Assembly: GCF_003259365.1 (NCBI RefSeq)
Contig: NZ_QLLY01000006.1
Coordinates: 374,851-438,850, forward strand
Source: Streptomyces sp. PsTaAH-137
GTDB lineage: Bacteria; Actinomycetota; Actinomycetes; Streptomycetales; Streptomycetaceae
DNA length: 64,000 nt
Direction of reading: 5' to 3'
Shown: positions 16,720-25,231 of the stretch, piece by piece
Numbering within the stretch: the stretch's first letter is position 1
How the letters are laid out: each line of letters begins with the position of its first letter
Made by a program: the position numbers and the translations under genes
Notes under the pieces: generated by a model
What the model was told of the DNA's origin: nothing
What the model saw: the letters and a program-made list of their open reading frames with translations, nothing else
The model's database searches: none

Positions 16720-17406
16720 ATGTATCAGCTCAGAGGCGTCATCAAGCAGTACCAGCGCGGCAGGGAGCGCATCGACGCGCTCGCCGGGATCGACCTGACC
16801 ATTGGCGACGGCGACCGGCTCGTCATCCAGGGTCCGACCGGCGGCGGCAAGTCGACGCTGCTCCAGATGCTGGGTGGCCTCGACCGGCCCACCGCGGGCA
16901 GCGTCGAACTCGACGGCACCGACCTGGCCAAGCTGCCCGAGGCCCGGCTCACCAAGGTCCGCGCCGAGTCCATCGGGTTCGTCTTCCAGTCCTTCAACCT
17001 GATCCCGACGCTCACCGCGCAGGAGAACGTGGAGACCGCGCTGGTCCCGCTGGGCCTGAAGGTGGCGGAGCGGCGCGAGCGGGCGGCCGAGGCGCTGAAG
17101 TCCGTAGGACTGGGGGAGCGGCTGACGCATCTGCCGTCCGAGATGTCCGGCGGTCAGCAGCAGCGCGTCGCCATCGCCCGTGCACTGGTGAAGAACCCCA
17201 AGGTGCTCCTCGCGGACGAGCCCACCGGCAACCTCGACGAGTCCATGCGCGACGAGATCATGGACGTCCTGGAGACCCAGTGGAAGGAGCACGGGCTCAC
17301 CTTCATCATGGTCACCCACGACTCGGCGATCGCCCGCAAGGCACCGCGCCTCGCGACGATCCGCAAGGGCCAGATCAAGATCACCGAGAACGAAAAGGCC
17401 AAGTAA
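16720..17406 (+). CDS. ABC transporter ATP-binding protein (LolD/MacB type), copy 2
   Basis: 228 residues with intact Walker A (GPTGGGKST), Q-loop, SGGQQQRVAIARAL signature, Walker B (LLADEPTGNLDE) and switch His. From IPTLTAQENVETALV to DEIMDVLE it is identical in protein sequence to copy 1, while the N- and C-terminal parts differ at many positions. Starts at ATG 16720 after ACAGGAG. Partner of permease copy 2. Confidence 0.95.
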   Translation: MYQLRGVIKQYQRGRERIDALAGIDLTIGDGDRLVIQGPTGGGKSTLLQMLGGLDRPTAGSVELDGTDLAKLPEARLTKVRAESIGFVFQSFNLIPTLTAQENVETALVPLGLKVAERRERAAEALKSVGLGERLTHLPSEMSGGQQQRVAIARALVKNPKVLLADEPTGNLDESMRDEIMDVLETQWKEHGLTFIMVTHDSAIARKAPRLATIRKGQIKITENEKAK

Positions 17407-17435
17407 AGAAAACCTGGTGATCGGTGCAACCCGGG

Positions 17436-17468
17436 AACCCCCTGAGCCATCTGTACGCCCGGGGGGTT
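17436..17468 (+). terminator. Weak hairpin after ATPase copy 2
   Basis: AACCCCC (17436-17442) and GGGGGTT (17462-17468) with a 19-base loop, followed by TCTCATC. Modest stem, so only a possible terminator. Confidence 0.3.
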
Positions 17469-17513
17469 TCTCATCAGGCCCCCTGCGGTGAACACCGTTC
17501 CCAGGGGGGAAAG

Positions 17514-20500
17514 TTGCACAGACAGCCACATTCTCGGACGCGTCGGGCGGCGCTCGTCGCGGGCGCCGCCGCCGTCGCCGTGACCGCGGGCGTCGCCCTG
17601 CCGGCGCACTCCGCGCCCGCGGCCGCCGCGCACCGCACAGGCGCGGGGCAGCAGTTCAAGCCCAAGACGCACATCACGCTGATCACCGGCGACCGGGTCG
17701 CGGTGGACGCCAAGGGCCGGCCGGCCGGGGTGGAGCCGGCCGCGGGGCGCGCGCACATACCCGTGCAGACCCGCACCGTCGCGGGACACACCTACGTGGT
17801 GCCGCTCGACGCGCAGCGCCTGATCGCCGCCGGAAAGCTCGACCAGCGGCTCTTCGACATCACGGAGCTGTCCAAGGCCTCGTACAAGAAGGCGCAGAAG
17901 AGCGGCCTCAAGGTCATCGTCGGCTACAAGGGCGCGGCGGCCGGTGCCCGGGCCGAGGTGCGCGACGCCGGTGACACGACCGTGCGCCGCTCGCTCAAGG
18001 CGCTGAACGCGGACGCGGTCACCACGCCGAAGTCCGACGCGGTGAAGCTGTGGGACGCCGTCACCGACCAGGACGGGTCCACCGCCTCCGGCGTGAGCCG
18101 CGTCTGGCTCGACGGCATCCGCCGGGCGAGCCTGGACAAGTCCGTGCCGCAGATCGGCGCGCCCACCGCCTGGGCCGCCGGATACGACGGCAAGGGCGTC
18201 AAGATCGCCGTGCTCGACACCGGCGTCGACGCCACGCACCCCGACCTGAAGAGCCAGGTCGTCGAGTCGAAGAACTTCTCCGCCGCCCCGGACGCCACCG
18301 ACCACTTCGGCCACGGCACCCATGTCGCGTCCATCGCGGCCGGTACGGGCGCGAAGTCGGGCGGGAAGTACAAGGGCGTCGCCCCTGGTGCCAAGCTGCT
18401 CAACGGCAAGGTGCTCGACAACGACGGCTTCGGCGACGACTCCGGCATCCTCGCGGGCATGGAGTGGGCGGCCGCGCAGGGCGCCGACATCGTCAACCTC
18501 AGCCTGGGCGGCGGCGACACCGCCGAGATCGACCCCCTTGAGGCCGAGGTCAACAAGCTGTCGCAGGAGAAGGGCATCCTCTTCGCCATCGCGGCGGGCA
18601 ACGAGGGCCCGAACTCGATCGGTTCGCCCGGCAGCGCCGACGCCGCGCTGACCGTCGGCGCCGTCGACGACAAGGACAAGCTCGCCGACTTCTCCTCCAC
18701 CGGGCCGCGCGTCGGCGACGCCGGCATCAAGCCGGACGTGACCGCGCCGGGCGTCGACATCACCGCGGCCGCCGCGCCGGGCAGCGTCATCGCCCAGGAG
18801 GTCGGCGAGAAGCCGGCCGGGTACCTGACCATCTCGGGTACGTCGATGGCGACGCCGCATGTCGCCGGTGCCGCCGCGATCCTCAAGCAGCAGCACCCGG
18901 ACTGGACGTACACGCAGCTCAAGGGCGCCCTGGTCGGCTCGGCCAAGGGCACCGCGGGGCTCACCCCGTTCCAGCAGGGCAGCGGGCGGATCCAGGTCGA
19001 CAGGGCCATCGAGCAGACCGTGTTCGCCGAGTCGGTCTCCGTCGGGTTCGGCGTCGCGCAGTGGCCGCACACCGACGACAAGCCCGCCACCAAGCCGGTC
19101 ACGTACCGCAACACCGGCACGAAGGACGTCACCCTCGACCTGACGGTCCAGGGCACGGGCCCGAAGGGGCAGCCGGCTCCGGCGGGCTTCTTCACGCTCG
19201 GCTCGACGAAGGTGACGGTCCCCGCGGGCGGCACCGCCTCCGTCGACGTGACCGCCGACACCCGCCTCGGCGGCACCGCCGACGGCGCCTACTCGGCGTA
19301 CATCACGGCGACCGGCGACGGCCAGACCGTGCGCACCGCCGCCGCGGTGCAGCGCGAGATCGAGTCGTACGACGTCAAGCTCACGCACCTCGGCCGCGAC
19401 GGCAAGCCGCTGTCGACGTACCTGAGCGACCTGATCGGCTACACCGGGCTCGGCAAGGACCAGGTCTTCTCCGCGGAGCCCAGCGACTCCGGCACGGTGA
19501 CGCTGCGCGTGCCCAAGGGCGACTACCTCCTGGACGCGTGGCTCGCCAAGGACGTCGTCGACTTCAAGGGCGGCGTCGACTGGTTCGTCCAGCCCAAGCT
19601 GGCCGTCACCAAGAACATCACGCTGACGCTGGACGCCCGTAAGACCAAGAAGGCCGACATCACCGTGCCGGACACGGCGGCGAAGCCGGTCAGCGCGAGC
19701 ATCGCCTACGCCTATGACCCGGCGGAGATCGGTCTCGTCCTGCAGCTCGGCTCGTTCGCGGACGTCCGCATGGCGGGCCTCGGCCCGGACGTGTCGAGCG
19801 GGCTGTCGCAGACCTGGTTCGGCCAGTGGCGCAAGGGAAGCTCCGCCGAGTACGACGTGGCGACCGCGGCCAAGGTCAAGCACATCGTCGGCGACAAGTC
19901 GAAGCACTTCAAGAAGTCCGAACTCGCCACGGTGGCCAACACGCTGGGCTCGTCGGTGGCCGGGAAGACCGGCGCGCTGACGCCGGTCGGCGTGCTCGCC
20001 GACGACCTCGTCTTCGGCGCCCCCGTCGAGCAGAAGCTGCCGGGCACCCGCACCCTGTACCTGTCGGCCGGTGAGCGCGTCCAGTGGACGTACGACTTCC
20101 TGCAGTTCGCGGGCAAGGACGCCGACGGCAACCCGGTCCCGGACGCCTCGTACTCGCTGGGCACCCCGCAGACCTTCAAGGCGGGCAGCAAGTACGCGAA
20201 GACGTTCAACACGGCCGTCTTCGCGCCGCGCGTGGGCGGTGACTACGGGCTCTTCCGCGACGGCAACGACATCGCCGGCTACGTGCCGCTGTTCGCCGAC
20301 GGCAAGACGCACGCGGGCTCCTCGGACGTCACCTCGGTGGCGACGACGCTGTACCGCAACGGCACCAAGATCGGCTCGAACAAGGACCCGCTCTACGGCG
20401 AGCCGTTCACCGTGCCCTCCGGCGACGCCGCGTACAAGCTGACCACGTCGGTGAAGCGCAGCACCAAGGTGTCGGCGGTGTCCACCCGGGTCGACGCGAC

Positions 20501-20843
20501 CTGGACGTTCCGCTCGAAGAAGACCGCCGACTTCGTCACGCTCCCGGCGGCCGGCGTCCGCTTCACCCCCGCGGTCGGCTCCGACAGCCGCGCCACGGCG
20601 GGCAAGACCCAGTCCGTCCCGGTCACCGTGACCGGTGCGGCGGCCGGCTCGAAGCTCAAGTCGCTGTCGGTCTACGTCAGTTACGACGACGGCAAGAACT
20701 TCAAGAAGGTCACCGTCAAGAGCGGCAAGGTCAGCGTGAAGAACCCGGCCAAGGGCAAGGGCATCACGCTCCGCGCCAAGATCACCGACAAGAAGGGCAA
20801 CACGTCGACGATCACGATCTACAAGGCGTATCTCGGCAAGTGA
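17514..20843 (+). CDS. Secreted subtilisin-like serine protease (S8), large
   Basis: 1109 residues. The TTG start at 17514 is chosen because GGGGGGA lies just upstream and the product then begins with a signal peptide (LHRQPHSRTRRAALVAG, with RR before the hydrophobic core, then ALPAHSAPA). A propeptide region covers about 45-195. The S8 catalytic domain has Asp235 (VLDTGVD), His267 (GHGTHVAS) and Ser444 (SGTSMATPH), with the oxyanion Asn in AAGNEGPN; all are present. About 600 further residues form beta-rich domains of unknown role ending in a Lys-rich tail (DKKGNTSTITIYKAYLGK). It probably digests extracellular protein. Confidence 0.94.
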   Translation: MHRQPHSRTRRAALVAGAAAVAVTAGVALPAHSAPAAAAHRTGAGQQFKPKTHITLITGDRVAVDAKGRPAGVEPAAGRAHIPVQTRTVAGHTYVVPLDAQRLIAAGKLDQRLFDITELSKASYKKAQKSGLKVIVGYKGAAAGARAEVRDAGDTTVRRSLKALNADAVTTPKSDAVKLWDAVTDQDGSTASGVSRVWLDGIRRASLDKSVPQIGAPTAWAAGYDGKGVKIAVLDTGVDATHPDLKSQVVESKNFSAAPDATDHFGHGTHVASIAAGTGAKSGGKYKGVAPGAKLLNGKVLDNDGFGDDSGILAGMEWAAAQGADIVNLSLGGGDTAEIDPLEAEVNKLSQEKGILFAIAAGNEGPNSIGSPGSADAALTVGAVDDKDKLADFSSTGPRVGDAGIKPDVTAPGVDITAAAAPGSVIAQEVGEKPAGYLTISGTSMATPHVAGAAAILKQQHPDWTYTQLKGALVGSAKGTAGLTPFQQGSGRIQVDRAIEQTVFAESVSVGFGVAQWPHTDDKPATKPVTYRNTGTKDVTLDLTVQGTGPKGQPAPAGFFTLGSTKVTVPAGGTASVDVTADTRLGGTADGAYSAYITATGDGQTVRTAAAVQREIESYDVKLTHLGRDGKPLSTYLSDLIGYTGLGKDQVFSAEPSDSGTVTLRVPKGDYLLDAWLAKDVVDFKGGVDWFVQPKLAVTKNITLTLDARKTKKADITVPDTAAKPVSASIAYAYDPAEIGLVLQLGSFADVRMAGLGPDVSSGLSQTWFGQWRKGSSAEYDVATAAKVKHIVGDKSKHFKKSELATVANTLGSSVAGKTGALTPVGVLADDLVFGAPVEQKLPGTRTLYLSAGERVQWTYDFLQFAGKDADGNPVPDASYSLGTPQTFKAGSKYAKTFNTAVFAPRVGGDYGLFRDGNDIAGYVPLFADGKTHAGSSDVTSVATTLYRNGTKIGSNKDPLYGEPFTVPSGDAAYKLTTSVKRSTKVSAVSTRVDATWTFRSKKTADFVTLPAAGVRFTPAVGSDSRATAGKTQSVPVTVTGAAAGSKLKSLSVYVSYDDGKNFKKVTVKSGKVSVKNPAKGKGITLRAKITDKKGNTSTITIYKAYLGK

Positions 20844-20853
20844 TGTGACGAGC

Positions 20854-20885
20854 GTTCCCCGCGCCCCTCCAGGGGTGCGGGGAAC
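20854..20885. terminator. Hairpin of the recurring GC-rich family after the subtilase gene
   Basis: GTTCCCCGCGCCCCT (20854-20868) and AGGGGTGCGGGGAAC (20871-20885) with a 2-base loop and one mismatch. It lies 10 bases after the stop and serves the convergent XRE gene as well. Confidence 0.75.
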
Positions 20886-20924
20886 TGCGCGAACGGCCAC
20901 GACGGGAGCCGCGGGAGACAGGCC

Positions 20925-21803
20925 CTAGTGGGGCACCTGCGTGGCGTCGGCACCCCAGCTGGCCAGCAGTCGCAGCGCCTCCGCCGAGGCCGTCCCCGGT
21001 TCCGCGTGGTACACGGACAGGAACTGCCCGTCGTCGTCCGGCAGGTGCAACGTCTCGTAGGACAAGGTCAGTTCACCGACCAGCGGATGCCGCATCCGCT
21101 TCACCCCGTGCCCCTTCTCCTTCACGTCGTGCGTGGCCCACAGCTTCCTGAACTCCTCGCTCTTGACGGAGAGTTCACCCACCAGCGCCGACAGCTCCGG
21201 GTCGTCCGGGTTGCGTCCCGCGTAGAGCCGCAGATAGCTGACCATGTCCGATGCCTTCTGCTCCCAGTCGCGGAACAGCTCGCGGGAGGCCGGGTCGAGG
21301 AACGTCAGCCGCGCCCAGTTCCGCTCGGCCGCCGCCAGCGCGCCCCAGTCGCCGAAGAGGGCCGCCGCCATCCGGTTCCAGGCCAGGATGTCCGAGCGCG
21401 CCCCGCCGATGTACGCGGGCACACCCTCCAGGTTCTCCAGCAGATGCCGCAGCGCCGGCCGCACCTGCTGCTGCCGCCGGGGCGCCCGCTGCTTGCGCCG
21501 GGTCTGCGTCGGCTTCGCCAGATGGACCAGATGGGCGTGCTCGGTGTCGCTCAGCCGCAGGGCGCGCGCGATCGCGTCGAGCACCTCCGCCGACACATTG
21601 CGCCCGTTGCCCTGCTCCAGGCGGGTGTAGTACGCGACCGAGACCCCGGCCAGCTGGGCCAGCTCCTCGCGGCGCAGTCCCGGGACCCGGCGGTGCCGCC
21701 CGGCCGACGGGAGCCCCACGTCCTCGGGCTTGAGCCGGGCCCGCCGGGTGCGCAGGAACTCGCTGAGCTCGGCGCGGCGGTCCAGGGTCGGGTTGTCGTC
21801 CAT
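20925..21803 (-). CDS. XRE-family regulator with MmyB-type ligand domain
   Basis: 292 residues. An N-terminal helix-turn-helix (about 10-75, with RVPGLRREELAQLAGVSVAYYTRLEQG) is followed by the MmyB-like ligand-binding domain (about 105-285, with VPAYIGGARSDILAWNRMAAALFGDW). ATG 21803 starts MDDNPTLDRRAELSEFLRTR, which is the normal start for the family. It is transcribed divergently from a zinc alcohol dehydrogenase, an arrangement in which such regulators usually repress the neighbouring reductase gene and themselves. Ligand unknown. Confidence 0.93.
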   Translation of the reverse strand: MDDNPTLDRRAELSEFLRTRRARLKPEDVGLPSAGRHRRVPGLRREELAQLAGVSVAYYTRLEQGNGRNVSAEVLDAIARALRLSDTEHAHLVHLAKPTQTRRKQRAPRRQQQVRPALRHLLENLEGVPAYIGGARSDILAWNRMAAALFGDWGALAAAERNWARLTFLDPASRELFRDWEQKASDMVSYLRLYAGRNPDDPELSALVGELSVKSEEFRKLWATHDVKEKGHGVKRMRHPLVGELTLSYETLHLPDDDGQFLSVYHAEPGTASAEALRLLASWGADATQVPH

Positions 21804-21819
21804 GCTGTCCAGTATTCCC

Positions 21820-21872
21820 GGTCGTACGACAGTGAGCCTGACCCCGCCAGTAGTAGGACCACTGGTCGTACG
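21820..21872. promoter_or_regulatory. Paired GGTCGTACG sites in the divergent promoter region
   Basis: GGTCGTACGAC at 21820-21830, itself palindromic (GTCGTACGAC), and GGTCGTACG at 21864-21872 occur 44 bases apart, about four helical turns. The interval separates the XRE gene (start 21803) from the dehydrogenase (start 21932). Likely operator pair for the XRE protein. Confidence 0.5.
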
Positions 21873-21931
21873 CAAAGGGGTGACCTGCGCGGATGTCGCA
21901 GCAGGGGTCCGGCTCGGGCAGGCTGGAATCC

Positions 21932-22975
21932 ATGACCACCACTGTTGCCGCATACGCCGCGCCCAGCTCCAAGGCCCCGCTGGAGCGCACCACCATCGAG
22001 CGCCGTGACGTCCGCGAGCACGACGTTCTGATCGACATCAAGTTCGCCGGAATCTGCCACTCCGACATCCACCAGGCCCGTGAGGGCTGGGGCGAGGCCA
22101 TCTTCCCGATGGTCCCCGGGCACGAGATCGCCGGTGTCGTCGAGGCCGTGGGTTCCGGTGTCACCAAGTTCAAGGTCGGCGACCGGGTCGGCGTCGGCTG
22201 CATGGTCGACTCCTGCCGCGAGTGCGAGAACTGCCTGGCCGGCAACGAGCAGCACTGCCTGCGGGGCAACGTCGGCACGTACAACGCCGTCGGCCACGAC
22301 GGGGAGCCCACCTACGGCGGCTACTCGCAGAAGGTCGTCGTCGACGAGGCGTACACCCTGCGCATCCCGGACGGCCTGTCGCTGGACGTGGCCGCGCCGC
22401 TGCTCTGCGCCGGCATCACCACGTACTCCCCGCTCAAGCGCTGGGGCGCGGGCCCGGGCCGCAAGGTCGCCGTGGTCGGCCTGGGCGGCCTCGGTCACAT
22501 GGCCGTCAAGCTGGCGCACGCCATGGGCGCCGAGGTGACCGTCCTGTCGCAGTCGCTGCGCAAGAAGGACGACGGCCTGAAGCTGGGCGCCGACCACTAC
22601 TACGCGACCAGCGACGAGCAGACCTTCAAGGACCTGGCCGGTTCCTTCGACGTCATCCTCTCCACGGTGTCCGCACCGCTGAACTTCGGCGCCTACCTGA
22701 GCCTGCTGAAGACGAACGGCGCCCTGGTGAACGTCGGCGCCCCCGAGGAGCCGATCTCGCTCAACCTGTTCTCGCTGATCGGCGGCAACAAGGTGCTCGC
22801 CGGCTCCGCGATCGGCGGCATCGCCGAGACCCAGGAGATGCTCGACTTCTGCGCCGAGCACAACCTCGGCGCCGAGATCGAGCTGATCGAGGCCAGCCAG
22901 GTCAACGAAGCGTACGAGCGTGTCATCAACTCCGACGTGCGCTACCGCTTCGTGATCGACACGGCCACCATCTGA
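21932..22975 (+). CDS. Zinc-dependent NAD(P) alcohol dehydrogenase (YahK/cinnamyl type)
   Basis: 347 residues, medium-chain dehydrogenase. Catalytic zinc ligands are Cys42 (GICHSDIH), His64-Glu65 (GHEIAG) and the Cys in [11 protein letters not shown]. Structural zinc ligands are Cys95, Cys98, Cys101 and Cys109. The Rossmann motif GLGGLG lies near 185. Members of this subgroup reduce aldehydes with NADPH. ATG 21932 matches the family start ([10 protein letters not shown]). Divergent from the XRE regulator that probably controls it. Confidence 0.95.
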   Translation: MTTTVAAYAAPSSKAPLERTTIERRDVREHDVLIDIKFAGICHSDIHQAREGWGEAIFPMVPGHEIAGVVEAVGSGVTKFKVGDRVGVGCMVDSCRECENCLAGNEQHCLRGNVGTYNAVGHDGEPTYGGYSQKVVVDEAYTLRIPDGLSLDVAAPLLCAGITTYSPLKRWGAGPGRKVAVVGLGGLGHMAVKLAHAMGAEVTVLSQSLRKKDDGLKLGADHYYATSDEQTFKDLAGSFDVILSTVSAPLNFGAYLSLLKTNGALVNVGAPEEPISLNLFSLIGGNKVLAGSAIGGIAETQEMLDFCAEHNLGAEIELIEASQVNEAYERVINSDVRYRFVIDTATI

Positions 22976-22989
22976 GCCCGTGCTGAACC

Positions 22990-23010
22990 ACCTCTCATGA
23001 CCTGAGAGGT
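22990..23010. promoter_or_regulatory. Perfect inverted repeat ACCTCTCA-N5-TGAGAGGT
   Basis: Eight-base perfect arms with spacer TGACC, 14 bases after the dehydrogenase stop and 67 bases before the DUF1330 gene. It may be an operator for the downstream genes or a small terminator; the TGA/TCA-rich, non-GC-only composition favours an operator. Confidence 0.45.
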
Positions 23011-23076
23011 AATCGACGCCCTCCCCGGGCTCCCGGCAGGATCCCCCTACCTGCCGGACCCGAGGAGGGCTCGCTC

Positions 23077-23433
23077 ATGACCGCCTACGCCATCGCCGTA
23101 CTGCGCCCCACCCAGCCGCCGCACCCCGACGTCCTGGAGTACATCGAGCGCGTCCAGGGGACCTTCGAGCCCTACGGCGGCCGCTTCCTGTCGCACGGCA
23201 AGCAGGGGGAGTGGATGGAGGGGGAGCGCCTCGGCGACCTGGTCATCGTCGAGTTCCCGGACCTGGACCGCGCCCACGCCTGGTACGGCTCCGACGCCTA
23301 CCGGGAGATCCTGCCGCTGCGCGCGGACCACATCCCCGGCGAGCTGGTCATCCTGGACGGGGTGCCGGCGGGGTACGACGCGGGGCGCACGGCGGCGCTG
23401 CTGCGGGGGACACCGGCGGAAGCCGTCGTGTGA
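23077..23433 (+). CDS. DUF1330 domain protein
   Basis: 118 residues forming one ferredoxin-like DUF1330 domain: YAIAVLRP...YIERVQGTFEPYGGRFLSHG, then LVIVEFPDLDRAHAWYGSDAYREILPLR. Function is unknown in this family. No signal peptide. It is followed 110 bases later by an AhpD-like gene on the same strand. Confidence 0.88.
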   Translation: MTAYAIAVLRPTQPPHPDVLEYIERVQGTFEPYGGRFLSHGKQGEWMEGERLGDLVIVEFPDLDRAHAWYGSDAYREILPLRADHIPGELVILDGVPAGYDAGRTAALLRGTPAEAVV

Positions 23434-23508
23434 CACCCCCGGCCGGTGTGATGTGCCACAGCGCGGAGCTGTCACGGGAGGCGGGGCGGCCGGGGTCTTG
23501 TGTGCGAA

Positions 23509-23527
23509 GGCGGCCACGGAGGCCGCC
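23509..23527 (+). promoter_or_regulatory. Short hairpin beside the ribosome binding site of the AhpD-like gene
   Basis: GGCGGCC-ACGGA-GGCCGCC, perfect 7-base arms, ending a few bases before the AGGAGG at about 23533. It could influence translation start. Confidence 0.35.
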
Positions 23528-23543
23528 ACCACAGGAGGCCACC

Positions 23544-24023
23544 ATGAACGCGCGCTTCAACCTCTTCGACAGCCCGACCGCGGCGAAGGTCGCCAAGCGT
23601 TTCTACAACGTCTCGCTCGCCCTGGAGGGCTCCACGCTCCCCAAGACCCTGCGGGAACTGGTGCAGCTGCGGGTCAGCCAGCTCAACGGCTGCGGCTTCT
23701 GCGTCGACGCCCACACCAAGGAGGCCGCGCTCGCGGGCGAGAGCGCGGTGCGCATCAACCTCGTCGCGGCCTGGCGCCACACCACGGTGTTCACCGACGC
23801 CGAGCGCGCGGCGCTGGCCCTCGCCGAGGAGGGCACCCTCCTCGGCGACCACGGCGTCTCCGACGAGACCTGGGACGCGGTGCGCAAGCACTACGACGAC
23901 GACGAGGTCGGCACCCTGGTCTGCCTGGTCTCCCTGATCAACGCGGCGACCAGGATGAACGTGATCGTGCACCTCGCCGGCGGCTCCTACGAGCCGGGCA
24001 TGTTCGCCGCCGTGGCGGACTGA
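23544..24023 (+). CDS. AhpD/carboxymuconolactone decarboxylase-like alkylhydroperoxidase
   Basis: 159 residues. The redox motif C-x-x-C with downstream His (Cys50-Gly-Phe-Cys53...His57 in LNGCGFCVDAHTKEA) is that of AhpD-type peroxidases. ATG 23544 follows a strong AGGAGG. Probably detoxifies organic peroxides using a thiol relay. Its stop is 8 bases from the stop of the convergent DUF4291 gene. Confidence 0.92.
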   Translation: MNARFNLFDSPTAAKVAKRFYNVSLALEGSTLPKTLRELVQLRVSQLNGCGFCVDAHTKEAALAGESAVRINLVAAWRHTTVFTDAERAALALAEEGTLLGDHGVSDETWDAVRKHYDDDEVGTLVCLVSLINAATRMNVIVHLAGGSYEPGMFAAVAD

Positions 24024-24031
24024 GGAGGGGA

Positions 24032-24628
24032 TCAGGGCACAAGGTGCCCGAGGTCCAACCCGGACACGGGATAAGGCCGTTCGGCGGGAAGCAGCCGGGC
24101 GGCCCGTTCCTCGTCCCCGTCACCGACGGCGGCCCGCACCTCCCGCGCGAGCGCCGTCACGTCCGTGATGCCGACCGTCCACTCGTCCGCGTACAGCGGC
24201 ACGGCCGCACCGGACAGCCCGAGCTGCAACGACCGGTGCGCCAGCGGCCGCAGCGACAGATCCCGCTCGGGGTCCCACTGCACCCGCGCAGGCGACCGCT
24301 TCAACTCCCTTTTCCAGGAAGCCTGATCGTCGTGCACCTCGCGCGTGTAGCTCGACAGGCACGCGTGCCGCAGCGCCCACTCGAACCCCTCCCGCGAGAT
24401 CTCCACGGCGAGCACGACCTCCTGCCCCGGCTTCTCCGCCCAGCCGCAGCGGTACATCATCCACAGGAACGACGGCTTGATCCACGTCATCCGGTCCCGC
24501 TTCCACAGCGCGGGAAAGCGCCCGTCGCGGGCTGCGGGAAGGCCGATCCCGGGCGCGTACGCCTGGTAGACGGTGATCGTCGACTCCGTGTACGCGGCGC
24601 GGATCTCATGGCGTGGTGCTGCTGTCAT
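24032..24628 (-). CDS. DUF4291 domain protein
   Basis: 198 residues covering one DUF4291 domain: HEIRAAYTESTITVYQAYAP, FPALWKRDRMTWIKPSFLWMMYRCGW, and VQWDPERDLSLRPLAHRSLQLGL. No membrane segment or signal peptide. The function is unknown; I recall the family as common in bacteria and some fungi. It starts 5 bases after the stop of the RsbW-like gene, so the two form an operon. Confidence 0.88.
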   Translation of the reverse strand: MTAAPRHEIRAAYTESTITVYQAYAPGIGLPAARDGRFPALWKRDRMTWIKPSFLWMMYRCGWAEKPGQEVVLAVEISREGFEWALRHACLSSYTREVHDDQASWKRELKRSPARVQWDPERDLSLRPLAHRSLQLGLSGAAVPLYADEWTVGITDVTALAREVRAAVGDGDEERAARLLPAERPYPVSGLDLGHLVP

Positions 24629-24633
24629 GGTAT

Positions 24634-25062
24634 TCAGGATGTGGCGGCGCGGGTGGGGAGGCCAGCGGTTTTCTGTGCGGGCCGACCGTGGTCCTCCGCG
24701 ACCTCGCACCACACCGTCTTGTCGTACGTCCCCTGCCGTACGCCCCATCGCAGCGCGACCGCGCCGACCAGCGCCAGCCCGCGCCCCGACTCGTCGTCGG
24801 GCACCGCGTGCAGGAGCACGGGCAGTGCGCGCGGGTCGGGGTCGGTGACCTCGATCCGCGTACGGCCGTCGCCCTCCTGCCGCACGAGCACGGTCACCGG
24901 TGTCCCCTCCCCGAGATGGTCGATCACGTTCGTCACCAACTCGCTGACGCAGAGCTGCACTTCGAAGCCGTGGCCGCGCAGCTTGTGCCGCAACTCGGGT
25001 ACGGCCTTCGGGGTGGCCAGCAGGTCGATCCTCGTGGGCTGAGGCGGGTGGGGGCCGGTCAT
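24634..25062 (-). CDS. RsbW/SpoIIAB-like ATP-binding protein
   Basis: 142 residues with a GHKL (HATPase_c_2) fold. The N-box is CVSELVTNVIDHLG, followed by IEVTDPDP and SGRGLALVGAVALRWGV (the G-box). Such proteins are anti-sigma factors or orphan regulators in Streptomyces and very often sit beside Scr1/XRE and DUF397 genes. It is divergent from the Scr1 regulator here and co-transcribed with the DUF4291 gene. Confidence 0.88.
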   Translation of the reverse strand: MTGPHPPQPTRIDLLATPKAVPELRHKLRGHGFEVQLCVSELVTNVIDHLGEGTPVTVLVRQEGDGRTRIEVTDPDPRALPVLLHAVPDDESGRGLALVGAVALRWGVRQGTYDKTVWCEVAEDHGRPAQKTAGLPTRAATS

Positions 25063-25156
25063 GGGCGGACGCCTTTCTGTGCCGGGTGCCGTGTGCTCTG
25101 TGTGACGAACTACTCACACCTTGACGTCGGTCCACGTACCGTAAAAGGGATTCCGT

Positions 25157-25178
25157 GTCCGCAGACCGGCCTGCGGAC
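25157..25178 (+). promoter_or_regulatory. Inverted repeat in the leader of the Scr1 regulator gene
   Basis: GTCCGCAG (25157-25164), ACCGGC, CTGCGGAC (25171-25178), perfect arms, 54 bases before the ATG at 25232. Candidate autoregulatory operator or leader hairpin. Confidence 0.4.
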
Positions 25179-25231
25179 GCCTCTCACCCGGACGGTGAAC
25201 GAGGGCGCGACGCAGGGACATCGACGGCTCC

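Noticed and set aside
12784..17406. Composite transposon or mobile element explaining the duplicated ABC genes
   Set aside because: No transposase, terminal inverted repeats or target-site duplication seen; a simple tandem duplication is enough.
17154..20900. A 1248-codon open frame on the minus strand opposite the subtilase
   Set aside because: It is the antisense of a gene with a complete catalytic triad and signal peptide; its translation is Arg/Gly/Asp/Val low complexity as expected from third-position GC bias.
23985..24130. Possible programmed frameshift linking the AhpD-like gene to downstream frames
   Set aside because: The stop at 24021-24023 is a normal gene end and the downstream sequence is the convergent DUF4291 gene.
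24634..25231. Complete -35/-10 promoter for the Scr1 regulator at TTGACG (about 25120)
   Set aside because: The -35 is good, but no acceptable -10 lies at 16-18 bases, so I could not support it.
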